From contig NC_134354.1 of assembly GCF_048569485.1 (NCBI RefSeq), positions 331,803,643 to 331,867,642 on the forward strand: a stretch of 64,000 nucleotides of DNA, read 5' to 3'. The notes beneath the pieces are model-generated. The model made no database searches. It was given only the letters and a program-made list of their open reading frames with translations, and was not told the origin of the DNA. Position numbers and translations under genes: made by a program. Shown here in pieces: positions 57,101-64,000 of this stretch. Position 1 is the stretch's first letter. Every line of letters starts with the position of its first letter. This DNA comes from Anomaloglossus baeobatrachus. Its lineage: Eukaryota; Chordata; Amphibia; Anura; Aromobatidae.

Positions 57101-57973
57101 GGGTTTTTACTCACTTCAGGTGGCAGGGTGAGTAACCCGGGCGTAGCTGGGATGAACCAGGCGGGAACCAGGTGTCCTTCAGGCTGACTTGTGAGGGTGA
57201 CTACTAACTCGCCTTCCTTAGCCCTTGGTGGTTTGGGGTGACCCCGACTTTGAGTCCCTATGGGGGTCACCCAGGGAAGTTGCTGCAGCCTCTCTCCCCT
57301 TCGTTCGCCGTGTGCTTGTCGCCTGGGCCAGATCACTCCAGCTTCTTGCCTCCTGTGAGCTATGGGCCCTAACTGTGGCTACGTGGCTGCGGCTTTTGTG
57401 GTGTTGTGGCGTGGGCTTTGAGAGCCCCACACCGGCAGGTTTAGCAAAAGAAAGCTGGATCTATCTCCGCTTCGGGATCTGCCGCCCGTTTGGGCCTGGT
57501 ACTCTCTAGCAGTCTCCTTACTTCCCACTCCGTTGCTCTCTCTCTAGCTGAAGATGGATTTCGGGTAGCACTCCTAGTTGACCGTTCTCCCCCGTCAGTA
57601 GCCACTGCGCGGGCGCTGTTAGACAGCAACAGCCCCACAGGTCTGCTCCTCACTGAGCCCTATGGAGTTCTGCTCTAACTGACTCACTGCCCCTCCTCTC
57701 CTGTTCTTGCCTACGCCACCTAGCAACCAGATTCTCTTACCACACCCCTTGAGAGGAGATGGAGGCTTTTGGCCCCCTCCACTATTCCAGTGAAGGTCAA
57801 GGCTTTTCCCCCTCCTGGGATCCCCAGGGGTCCTCTCATGGGTACATGTGTGAGAGCTGATTACTATGCGCCTGTGTTCCACACCCCGGTCAGCCTTCTG
57901 GATTACCTGTATTGTACTGTCCCCAGCATGGGTGCAGTACTCAGTGGTGCCTGACCAGGTCAGGGGCGCCACA
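54200..57973 (-). mobile_element. Young-looking non-autonomous LTR element (Ty3/gypsy-like)
   Basis: Two direct copies of 1148 bases (54200-55347 and 56826-57973) are almost identical; I saw one difference. On the minus strand each starts TGTGGCGCCCCTGACC and ends GGGGCTTCACA. Next to the upstream LTR is a primer-binding-like TGGCGTCACGAACAGG (about 56807-56822), and next to the downstream LTR a purine tract with AAGGGGGAA. The flanks AAGA and AATA look like a 4-base target duplication. The 1.48 kb interior holds one long frame (56782-55550) and no pol. It looks whole as a non-autonomous copy and recent in age; moving it would require proteins from another element. Confidence 0.85.
55550..56782 (-). 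CDS. Single 410-codon frame of the LTR element, no known domain
   Basis: This is the only long frame between the two LTRs, in the same orientation as the primer-binding site. The N-terminal half (about 1-165) is charged and probably helical (EELLKEAEQKLNSLLLEA, VVEQIREERMELLEMAAAV). The second half is rich in alanine and proline and includes five or so copies of a 13-residue unit, AAAAMPCSARQAP, encoded by a 39 bp tandem repeat (about 55860-56040). No zinc knuckle, protease or polymerase is present. The position suggests a gag-like or lineage-specific protein; I cannot name it. Confidence 0.5.
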   Translation of the reverse strand: MTMCLGGPLEKLEAPPYCHHEKRAEKQQQPALEEVTAHEEVWLPRDPLQSSDLASEESGGVQRRRDRKGARSLLLGEELLKEAEQKLNSLLLEATASPLLGNRAGEGAEEMASDRRNPEPGSAACWYRELAQFCDRLETRVVEQIREERMELLEMAAAVQAYERGTARRVPDRTATTQTPMLLPMGESSVAPAGPDAPTPAATPAVPEEAPGVATLSQAAAAMPCPARKEPAATATLIRAAGVTLTQAAAAMPCSARQDPAAAAMPCSARQAPAAAAMPCSARQAPAAAAMPCSARQASAAAAMPCSAHQDPVPAATPSPACTDSIATATPIQAAANQGAARQDQVAAIQGAARQEIASPFTPACKARADTAPQSKEVPARKSLIGEDPEYWKLKARIHQARYTLKTTSP

Positions 57974-58496
57974 AATACATTTGGAGGAAAAAGGGAGAAG
58001 TCTAAGAACACCATCCGAACTGTGAAACACGGGGGTGGCAGCATCATGTTGTGGGGTTGTTTTGCTGCAGGAGGGACTGGTGCACGTCAGAAAATAGATG
58101 GCATCATGAGGAAATAAGATTATGTGGCAATACTGAAGCAACATCTCAAGGCATCAGGAACTTAAAGCTTGGGCGGAAATGTGTCTTCCAGCTGAATAAT
58201 GATCCAAAGCATACTGCCAAACTGGTTAGAAAGTGACAAGGAAAACAAAGTCAATGTTTTAGAGTGGCCATCACAAAGCCCTGATCTCAATCTTATTGAA
58301 AATTTATGGGCAAAGCTGAAAAGGCAGGTGCGAGCAAGGCGACCTACAAACATGGCTCAGTTACACCAGTTTTTTCAGAGAAAATGGGCCCAAATTCCTA
58401 CCAACTATGGTGAGAAGCTTGTGGAAGGATATCAAAAATGTGTGACCCAACTGATATGTAAGGGCAATGGTACCAAATACTAATGAAATTGGCAGT

Positions 58497-58712
58497 AGCT
58501 GAAAGGTAGACACATGCCACTACAGTCAGCCAGAGGTGCTGCAGGTCTCAGGGAAACCCAGCTAAGTGGATGAGCGGAGCCTGCACCCACCAGAGCCACT
58601 GGCACCGACTCCTCCCCTATCACCAGCACTGTCCACGGCGGGAATATGGAGGTGGTCGGTGACTAAAGCAGAAGTCGCAGGAGTGGACTACGGTGGGGAC
58701 GTGACACTTAAG
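58497..58712 (-). repeat. Inverted copy of the 27845-28110 repeat
   Basis: On the minus strand it reads TGTCACGTCCCCACC at one end and GTGTCTACCTTTCAGCTAC at the other. The middle, including GGGTTTCCCTGAGACC and CCGACCACC-like phrases, matches 27845-28110. It interrupts the 3' part of the Tc1 copy. It may be an LTR fragment. Confidence 0.5.
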
Positions 58713-58974
58713 TTAACAATGGTCATTATAGGCAAACAGTTCAAAGATATGACATCATAATATGGGATGTCCCATATTATTTAAAGGAATAGTGTATGCA
58801 AACTTTTGACTGCAGAAAGTAATAAAAATGCCTTAAAACATTCTCTCATTATTCTGGCAAATATAAATAACTTTGGTTCCTAATTGACCTAAAACGGGAA
58901 AGGTTTATTCTGATTTCATGTCAGATTGTGAGAAAAACATGCAGATGTGTCTTTATAGATAGTGGAGGGAATCT

Positions 58975-59190
58975 TACACGTGAGAATGGGGACACTGTGA
59001 CTCCATCTGCACCATTATAGTCAATGGCCCCATCTGGGTATTTGCCTCCAGTACCTGTATACGCCTGATATGGTGACTTTATCTGCGCCATTATAGTCAA
59101 TGGCCCGTCTGGGTGCCCACCTACAGTACACGTATACGCCTGAGAATAGTGACATGGGGACTCCGTCCCGTCTGCGGTTTATAGGGACAG
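58975..59190 (+). repeat. Host minisatellite, right part
   Basis: About three units with CATTATAGTCAATGGCCC, TCTGGGT and CGTATACGCCTGA. It is continuous in sequence with the parts at 41530-41744 and 52624-52753. Confidence 0.85.
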
Positions 59191-59417
59191 ACCCGTGTGC
59201 GCTGTATCCCTCTGCGCTGTACACTGCATGTTTGCACACGTTTTCCTATGACTGCACAGTGCGCACTTTCATCCCTCACTACAGCAGATAAACGGCTCGC
59301 ACTGGCCAGACTACAAAAATTGTTTTTCATACCTAGAATATATTGCAACACAAAGGGACAAAACTACAACTCCCGTGAACCACTGCGAACTCTGAAGGGC
59401 GGTGCTTGCTATTTCAT

Positions 59418-59495
59418 AGGCTCTGATTGGTGGAAAAGTCCAGGTTCTGGATAGGCGAAGCTATATATAGAGCAAGAGGAGGCTTTGTAAAGAGT
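59418..59495 (+). promoter_or_regulatory. Core promoter of the sestrin gene
   Basis: An inverted CCAAT box (TGATTGGTGG at about 59424) is followed by a TATA-type box, CTATATATAGA (59461-59471), with the transcription start expected about 30 bases on, near 59495. The position fits exon 1 ending at 59754. Assigned from motifs and spacing only. Confidence 0.55.
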
Positions 59496-59536
59496 TGTGG
59501 TCAGTAGTAAGTGTAGACTGTGGCAGAGCGGTAGAG

Positions 59537-59752
59537 ATGACCGGCTGGTGGTAGCAGCGACCCCGACGTGCAGCAGAGCCTATGCATCTTGCCCCCCGGC
59601 CGACTCCCTCACAGCCCGATTGCTCTCTCCAGCCCTGGAGGCGATCTGCGCCATTGGCCCCATCAGGGTGGCCTGCAGTCCGTGTACTTGGCCCAGGGTC
59701 CGTGAGGATTGTTACCCCGGATGCAAAGTCTGCTGTGCCCGCAGGATCATGA
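59537..59752 (+). other. Two upstream reading frames in sestrin exon 1
   Basis: The first uORF is ATG 59537 to TAG 59554 (five codons). The second runs from ATG 59582 for 56 codons to a TGA at 59750-59752, which overlaps the putative sestrin start codon (59749-59751) as ATGA. Both are in frames other than the sestrin frame. Such a layout could control translation by re-initiation, but that is inference. Confidence 0.5.
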
Positions 59753-62700
59753 AGGTGGGTGGTCAGCTGATGCCATGTAGCCTGAGCCCCTTCCCTAGCA
59801 GTGCTGTCCCCCTGCCCTGCGCCTTCCAGCCTCTGAAGTGTCCCCAGTATTTCCGTCTGACTCCTATGCGGGTAGTGCTGGGTGGCAGTAAGCGCTGGTC
59901 TAGGAGCAGTATGGTGGAGGGCTCCGGTGACCTTTGCTCTGTTAGCCTAATGCTCGGCTATTAAGGAGTTAACTCGTGCAGTGGAGCAGATCGAGCGCTA
60001 GGGGGCTTGTGCGATCGGTTTCCATGGTGCTTCCAGCTGGCGCCTGTAGTCCCGTTCATCCTGCTGTGTAACATGGTACAAAGTTACATCAGACCTTCGC
60101 ATATAGCGAGGCCCCCATAATGAGCTGCACTGTACAGTGCCCTGTGGTGTGGCAGGACTGTGCCCCCATAATGAGCTGCACTGTACAGTGCCCCCATAAT
60201 GAGCTGCACTGTACAGTGCCCCCATAATGAGCTGCACTGTACAGTGCCCTGTGGTGTGGCCGGACTCTGTGCCCCCATAATGAACTGCACTGTACAGTGC
60301 CCCCATAATGAGCTGCACTGTACAGTGCCCCGTGGTGTGGCCCGACTCCGTGCCCCCCATAATGAGCTGCACTGTACAGTGCCCCGTGGTGTGGCCCGAC
60401 TCCGTGCCCCCATAATGAGCTGCACTGTACAGTGGCCCGACTCCGTGCCCCCATAATGAGCTGCACTGTACAGTGCCCCGTGGTGTGGCCGGACTCTGTG
60501 CCCCCATAATGAACTGCACTGTACAGTGCCCCCATAATGAGCTGCACTGTACAGTGCCCCGTGGTGTGGCCCGACTCCGTGCCCCCCATAATGAGCTGCA
60601 CTGTACAGTGCCCCGTGGTGTGGCCCGACTCCGTGCCCCCCATAATGAGCTGCACTGTACAGTGCCCCGTGGTGTGGCCCGACTCCGTGCCCCCATAATG
60701 AGCTGCACTGTACAGTGCCCCGTGGTGTGGCCCGACTCCGTGCCCCCATAATGAACTGCACTGTACAGTGCCCCCCATAATGAGCTGCACTGTACAGTGC
60801 CCCGTGGTGTGGCCCGACTCCGTGCCCCCCATAATGAGCTGCACTGTACAGTGCCCCCGTGGTGTGGCCAGGTGTGTCTGCGCACCCCTGAGTTTCAGCA
60901 CTGTCAAATCAGATACGTGGGAAATTCCCATAGTGTAAAGCCCGTGTCACATTTAACAACTTACCAGCGATCCCGAAAACTATGCGAACTGATAAGGATC
61001 GCTGGTGGGTCGTCAGTCAGACCTTACCAACGACGCAGTAACTATGAGCGACCTATAGGAGGCTCTTGGTAGGTGTCAAACACAGCGATGCGTCCTGCCC
61101 AGCAGGACATCGGCTTTAAAGAAAATAAATCAGAACAGTGTAACGATCAGCGATTTCACAGCAGGGGCCAGGTCGCTGCTTAGTGTATACAGATAACAGA
61201 TAACGAGATCGTTAGTGAGACCCCTATTACGTCACAAAACCTGTGACCCAGCAGTGATCTCGCTAGAGATCTCGTTATGTGAGAAGTACCCCTAAATGAA
61301 AGGACATAATGGTGAGCTGGTCATGGCTGCCCCACAGACCCCACATTTGCATGTGAAAGAAGTAATCGTCTTGGGCTTTGTAGGATGCTGGTGTGACTTA
61401 AGGCTAGCCCCCTATTCCACTGTACAGCTAATTTACATTTCTCCATCCCTGGAGTAGTGCTTTTGATCTAATCTACACCCTCTGGGTCTTCATTTTTTAC
61501 CAATGCTGCTCCAGTCCCATGGTGCCATCTTGTGCCTGTAACTTGTGACTAGCCAGAAGTTCACAAGCTCCCAGTGCATCTATTAAAGCCAGAACGAGGC
61601 TCTCATAGACTTGATTGAGTTGTGACCTCGGTGTGCTGCCGGCAGGTGGGTATATGCCTCTGGTCCTGAATCTTGGATTGTAAGCTCCACTCCAGCCGTG
61701 CTGTAAATGAGGTTCTTTATAGAAGACCTGAGTATGGAAGTTCTGTGATGACGCTAGTAAGCGCAGATGAGTGATGCTGGCTCTCCCTGGAAGCGGTTAC
61801 CCCACTTAGGCTGGTTTCACACTACGTTTATTTAACATCCGTCCATAACATTTTTTTAGCGGAAAAACGGATCCAGTGCAAATGCGTTTTCACTTCAATG
61901 CATTTGCAATGGACTCGCGTCCACCTGCGTTCGCATGCGTTTGCGTGCGTTAGACACAGGATCCGTACTTTTGCGTTATTTTAACATGTTTCAAAAACGC
62001 TACTTGTAGCGTTTTTTACCTTTGTCAAAATAACGCATCTCACAGGATCCTTCACATTGCGCCGCGAGCTGCAATGCATTTCAATGAGCGCTGGATCCTG
62101 CCTAGCAGAATGCGTTGAGTTGCGTTGTAACAGGATCCTGCTTTTGTACTGAGCATGCCCAGAAAGTACTGAGCATGCCCAGAACCAGTCTCGCGTGTTC
62201 TGTCTCTCTCTCCTCCTCCCTCCCTCACCCTCTCTCTCTTTCCCCCTTCCTCCCCTTCCTCTCTCCCCCACCTGAGAGCTGCGGACACTCGTAACCAAGG
62301 TAAATATCGCGTAACCACTTCTCTTAGTTACCCGATGTTTACGTTGGTTACGTGTGCAGGGAGCCCGGCTCCTAGCAGCTGCAGACACTCGTAACCAAGA
62401 TAAATATCGGGTATCCAAGCCCGATGTTTACCTTGGTTACGAGCGTCTGCAGCTGTCAGAAGCCGGCTCCCAGTCTGGCACGTTTAGTTCCCCTCACTCC
62501 CAATCACATGACTCCAATGCCCGCCCCTAAACATCCAGTGACAGGATCCTGCAAAGTAAGACATGCGTTTGCATGCGTTTTTTGCTGTAAAAGCAGGATC
62601 CGCTTTTGCAGCAAAAAAACGTTCAGGACGCATGTTAAATAAACGTAGTGTGAAAGCAGCCTTATGTAGGCAGTTCACTTTCCTGTGCTGTACACTGATT

Positions 62701-63382
62701 AGAAGTCTTTCTGAGCTGTTCTAGACTCTTGTCTTCCAGCCGTGCGAGTGTCCAGAGTGAGTAGTGGCTGGATCCTGCCGTCTTGGGCCACCCGATAACA
62801 TTACATAATGCTTCCCTTGTGGCATTTGCTGGTTATCATGAATGCATTGTCATGAAGTGTTTGGAGTATTCTGTAGATGAAAATGAAATGTCTACATCAG
62901 CGTTGTAATATCAGTATGCGGTGCTCCTGCATTCCTCTGCCTGGGGCGGTGTACACATATAGTAATAGGTGATGTAACTGATACTATACATTGCACTGGG
63001 CCTGTACGAACATGTGCAGCTTGCCTGCGTCATGGGTTTCTTGATGACTGGGTGGCTTTGATTTGATTCTTCCGGTCTAAACAATGTTTCAATTTTCAGG
63101 ACCCAGGTGATCAGATTAGACCAAGAGATGCCATCGGCCCCAGTGCCTATGTCCCTGTGGCACAGGTAAGAGTGGATACAGATCTGTATGGTGGGCACAT
63201 AATAGAAATGTATATTAATGATGTGTTTATTACAGCTGCCTGGACCAGTGCTGAGTGATAACATTACTGCCGTCATGGGGCTTCATCCAGAATATAAGCG
63301 TGTATTTTGGAAGACCCAGCATCAGCTGTTGCATATGGATGGAGCATTATCCCTTCCAGAGAGACACTATGTGGCTCTAATG
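59749..63382 (+). CDS. Sestrin (SESN2-like) gene, 5' part, three exons, continues past the window
   Basis: Sestrins are stress-induced proteins that sense leucine, bind GATOR2 and restrain TORC1 in the cytosol. Three exons are supported: exon 1 ending at 59754 (donor AAG/GTGGGT), exon 2 at 63100-63165 and exon 3 at 63236-63382, all joined in phase 0. The peptide includes IGPSAYVPV, comparable to GPSAFIPV of SESN2, then DNITAVMGLHPEY, FWKTQH, LLHMDGAL and RHYVALM. The last exon ends where other sestrins go on with AAARHQCSYLV, which holds the conserved cysteine; that part lies beyond the window. The only in-frame ATG is 59749, two codons before the donor. Upstream codons in the same frame also look slightly sestrin-like (CKVCCARRIMK), but no ATG precedes them. 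Paralogue assignment to SESN2 is probable, not certain. Confidence 0.75.
60100..60880 (+). repeat. Compound minisatellite in sestrin intron 1
   Basis: The core ATAATGAGCTGCACTGTACA followed by GTGCCCC recurs about 16 times. Units come in two lengths: about 28 bases (core alone) and 53-54 bases (core plus GTGGTGTGGCCCGACTCCG). Each core has the perfect palindrome GCACTGTACAGTGC. Units are nearly identical, so the array is young or kept uniform. Confidence 0.95.
60939..61292. mobile_element. 354 bp MITE in sestrin intron 1
   Basis: The ends read AGCCCGTGTCACATTTAACA and, from the right, GGGGTACTTCTCACATAACG. TAA lies at 60936-60938 and 61293-61295. The interior has the phrase AGCAGGGGCCAGGTCGCTGC, also present near 35100 and 33750, placing it with the CACTAAGCGA group. 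Confidence 0.75.
61420..61620. repeat. Relative of the 38125-39623 element
   Basis: The phrases TGGAGTAGTGCTTTTGATCT, then ATGGTGCCATCTTGTGC and GAACGAGGCTCTC resemble inner parts of the T2-like element at 38125-39623 (there TGGAGTGGTGCTTTTAATCT and AAGATGGCACTG, partly inverted). The ends are lost. Confidence 0.5.
61809..62661. mobile_element. 853 bp MITE in sestrin intron 1
   Basis: The ends are GGCTGGTTTCACACTACGTT and, from the right, GGCTGCTTTCACACTACGTT, both running on into TATTTAACAT. TTA is duplicated (61806-61808 and 62662-62664). The interior has inverted GGATCC-, GCATGCG- and GGTTACGAG-type phrases and a CT-rich tract (62190-62270). It is a Harbinger-type non-autonomous element. 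Confidence 0.88.
63100..63165 (+). CDS. Sestrin exon 2 (22 codons)
   Basis: Between a TTTTCAG acceptor and a CAG/GTAAGA donor, phase 0 on both sides. It encodes DPGDQIRPRDAIGPSAYVPV plus AQ. In known sestrins the GPS-x-FIP motif sits in a similar exon just after the variable N-terminus. The exon is shorter than expected: the next ~18-20 residues of SESN1/SESN2 have no counterpart. Confidence 0.78.
63236..63382 (+). CDS. Sestrin exon 3 (49 codons)
   Basis: Acceptor TTATTACAG, donor ATG/GTAAGT, phase 0 on both sides. It encodes the start of the sestrin N-terminal alkylhydroperoxidase-like domain: LSDNITAVMGLHPEY, then KRVFWKTQHQLLHMDGAL, then SLPERHYVALM. The pair GLHP-Y...FW...LLH-DG is closest to SESN2 as I remember the family. 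The intron before it is only 70 bases long. Confidence 0.82.
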
Positions 63383-63668
63383 GTAAGTAATGGTCTCTTC
63401 TGTTTCCAGTCTAGCATATCTTCTGTCTGCCATAGGATAGTCTTAGTAAGAGTAGTGCTCATGAATGGCCAAGGCAGCCGGACTTGTTAGACTTCTACGT
63501 AAAGCAGAGTAAAACTATTTACTGCTTCAGCTGGCTTATTACAATCATGTTAATCCTAAATTACAGGAACAAGCAATGGACTAAAAGGGTTTCCCCAAGA
63601 ACAAGTTAATTTTAAAGTTAACTTTACTTAATAGCTCTTGGAATAATTTCCACAATTGATGTATTTTG
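63383..63668 (+). other. Start of sestrin intron 3
   Basis: It begins at the GTAAGT donor. No exon is recognised before the window ends. Confidence 0.6.
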
Positions 63669-64000
63669 CTCCTGTGCTGAGATAATCTTGTATATGTGCC
63701 CCTTCTAAAAACTGTGTAATGGCAGTGTCTGACCGTACAGGGTCTGATCATACCACATCTCCTGTGCTTAGATAATGTTATATATGTGCCCCTGCTATGC
63801 ACTGTGTAATGGCAGTGTCTGACTGTACAGGGTCTGATCATACCACATCTCCTGTGCTTAGATAATGTTATATATGTGCCCCTGCTATGCACTGTGTAAT
63901 GGCAGTGTCTGACCGTACAGGGTCTGATCATACCACATCTCCTGTGCTTAGATAATGTTATATATGTGCCCCTGCTATGCACTGTGTAATGGCAGTGTCT
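63669..64000 (+). repeat. 90 bp tandem repeat running off the window
   Basis: The phrase CTCCTGTGCTTAGATAATGT starts at 63669 (variant), 63759, 63849 and 63939, an exact period of 90. The last three units are nearly identical. The array continues past the window edge, in the third intron of the sestrin gene. Confidence 0.95.

Larger units (their letters stand above)
53700..58483 (+). pseudogene. Tc1-like transposase, broken and split
   Basis: The gene starts at ATG 53700 (MGKSKEISQDLRKRIVNF), with the paired-type helix-turn-helix segment SLRSISRYLKVPLSSVLTII, then an in-frame TAG after about 56 codons. The frame resumes with HVLWSDESRIELFG around 54140-54180 and stops at the LTR element; after it come the HGGGSIMLWGCFA box (about 58030-58065) and QSPDLNLIENLWAKLKRQ at about 58275-58330, separated by further stops and a frameshift. 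The end GNGTKY and TAA at 58483 are the usual Tc1 terminus. It is not functional. Confidence 0.85.
52754..58974 (+). mobile_element. Tc1-like transposon, broken, with three nested inserts
   Basis: The left end CAGTTGAAACCAGAAGTTTA follows TA in the minisatellite. The right inverted end is recognisable (AACATGCAGATGTGTC near 58938, ATAGATAGTG near 58960) but its last ~30 bases are changed or lost before the minisatellite resumes. It contains a MITE (52971-53536), an LTR element (54200-57973) and a repeat (58497-58712). Confidence 0.85.

Noticed and set aside
59497-59748. Use of the open frame from 59497 as the sestrin N-terminus
   Set aside because: The codon at 59497 is GTG, not ATG, and a stop lies shortly before it. 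The only in-frame ATG is 59749. A weak likeness of CKVCCARRIMK to other sestrin N-termini is noted but does not decide.
59998-60931. Three overlapping minus-strand reading frames of 225-295 codons and plus-strand ones of 85-92 codons
   Set aside because: They are all within the 28/54 bp minisatellite. The repeat lacks stops in several frames at once, which explains them without a gene.
63581-63982. Minus-strand frame of 133 codons
   Set aside because: It is a read-through of the 90 bp tandem repeat.
60100-64000. CRISPR-like arrays
   Set aside because: The repeats are direct tandem minisatellites without unique spacers, and the sequence is from a vertebrate.
1-64000. tRNA, rRNA or other structured RNA genes
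   Set aside because: I saw no tRNA-like A and B boxes with a matching cloverleaf and no rRNA phrases. A covariance-model scan would be needed to exclude small RNAs.

Overview
The window looks like a piece of an anuran (frog or toad) genome. The reasons are the mix of repeats: many short inverted-repeat elements with three-base TAA/TTA target duplications (PIF/Harbinger type), TTAA-flanked elements of T2/Kolobok and piggyBac-like type, five Tc1-like copies, a DIRS-type retroelement, several solo or fragmentary LTRs, and microsatellites. Only one host gene is supported: the 5' end of a sestrin gene at the right edge. Everything else that can be explained is transposon, mostly nested.

Left third (1-28 kb). 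Small Harbinger-type and T2-like elements (73-4714) are followed by a Tc1-like remnant split by a 6.6 kb TTAA-flanked composite element (5310-11924). That element itself holds a decayed LTR element, a retroposon-like insert and an array of ~390 bp units. A Harbinger-type MITE, a broken Tc1 with a MITE and a solo LTR inside it (12740-15401), and a Tc1 element with a whole 345-codon transposase (15571-17221) come next. A DIRS-type fossil (about 21590-26560) is interrupted by a 953 bp Harbinger derivative that still carries the N-terminal part of a transposase.

Middle (28-41 kb). This holds a solo LTR with clean 4-base target repeats, a large GATA/TA-rich stretch, nested MITEs with reiterated perfect palindromes, a lone LTR on the minus strand, two MITEs placed end to end that share one TAA, and a second, broken copy of the 15571 Tc1 element (39661-41311).

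The key block is 41748-52623: a Harbinger element bounded by matching 17-base terminal repeats and TTA duplications. It is inserted in a host minisatellite and is itself interrupted by a 4.4 kb TTAA element and a 904 bp foldback element. It carries an uninterrupted 409-residue transposase with its own promoter-like region and 5' intron, a four-exon small gene with a Myb/SANT-like domain, and a convergent MADF-type gene with one stop. Its ends and subterminal sequence match the MITEs found all over the window, so it is the likely source of the enzyme that moved them.

Right part (52.6-64 kb). A broken Tc1 copy (52754-about 58974) contains a MITE, a young-looking non-autonomous LTR element with near-identical 1148 bp LTRs and a 410-codon reading frame, and another repeat. 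The minisatellite resumes, and then the sestrin gene begins: promoter near 59425-59470, exon 1 ending at 59754 with two upstream reading frames, a 3.3 kb first intron full of repeats, exon 2 (63100-63165) and exon 3 (63236-63382). The gene continues beyond the window.
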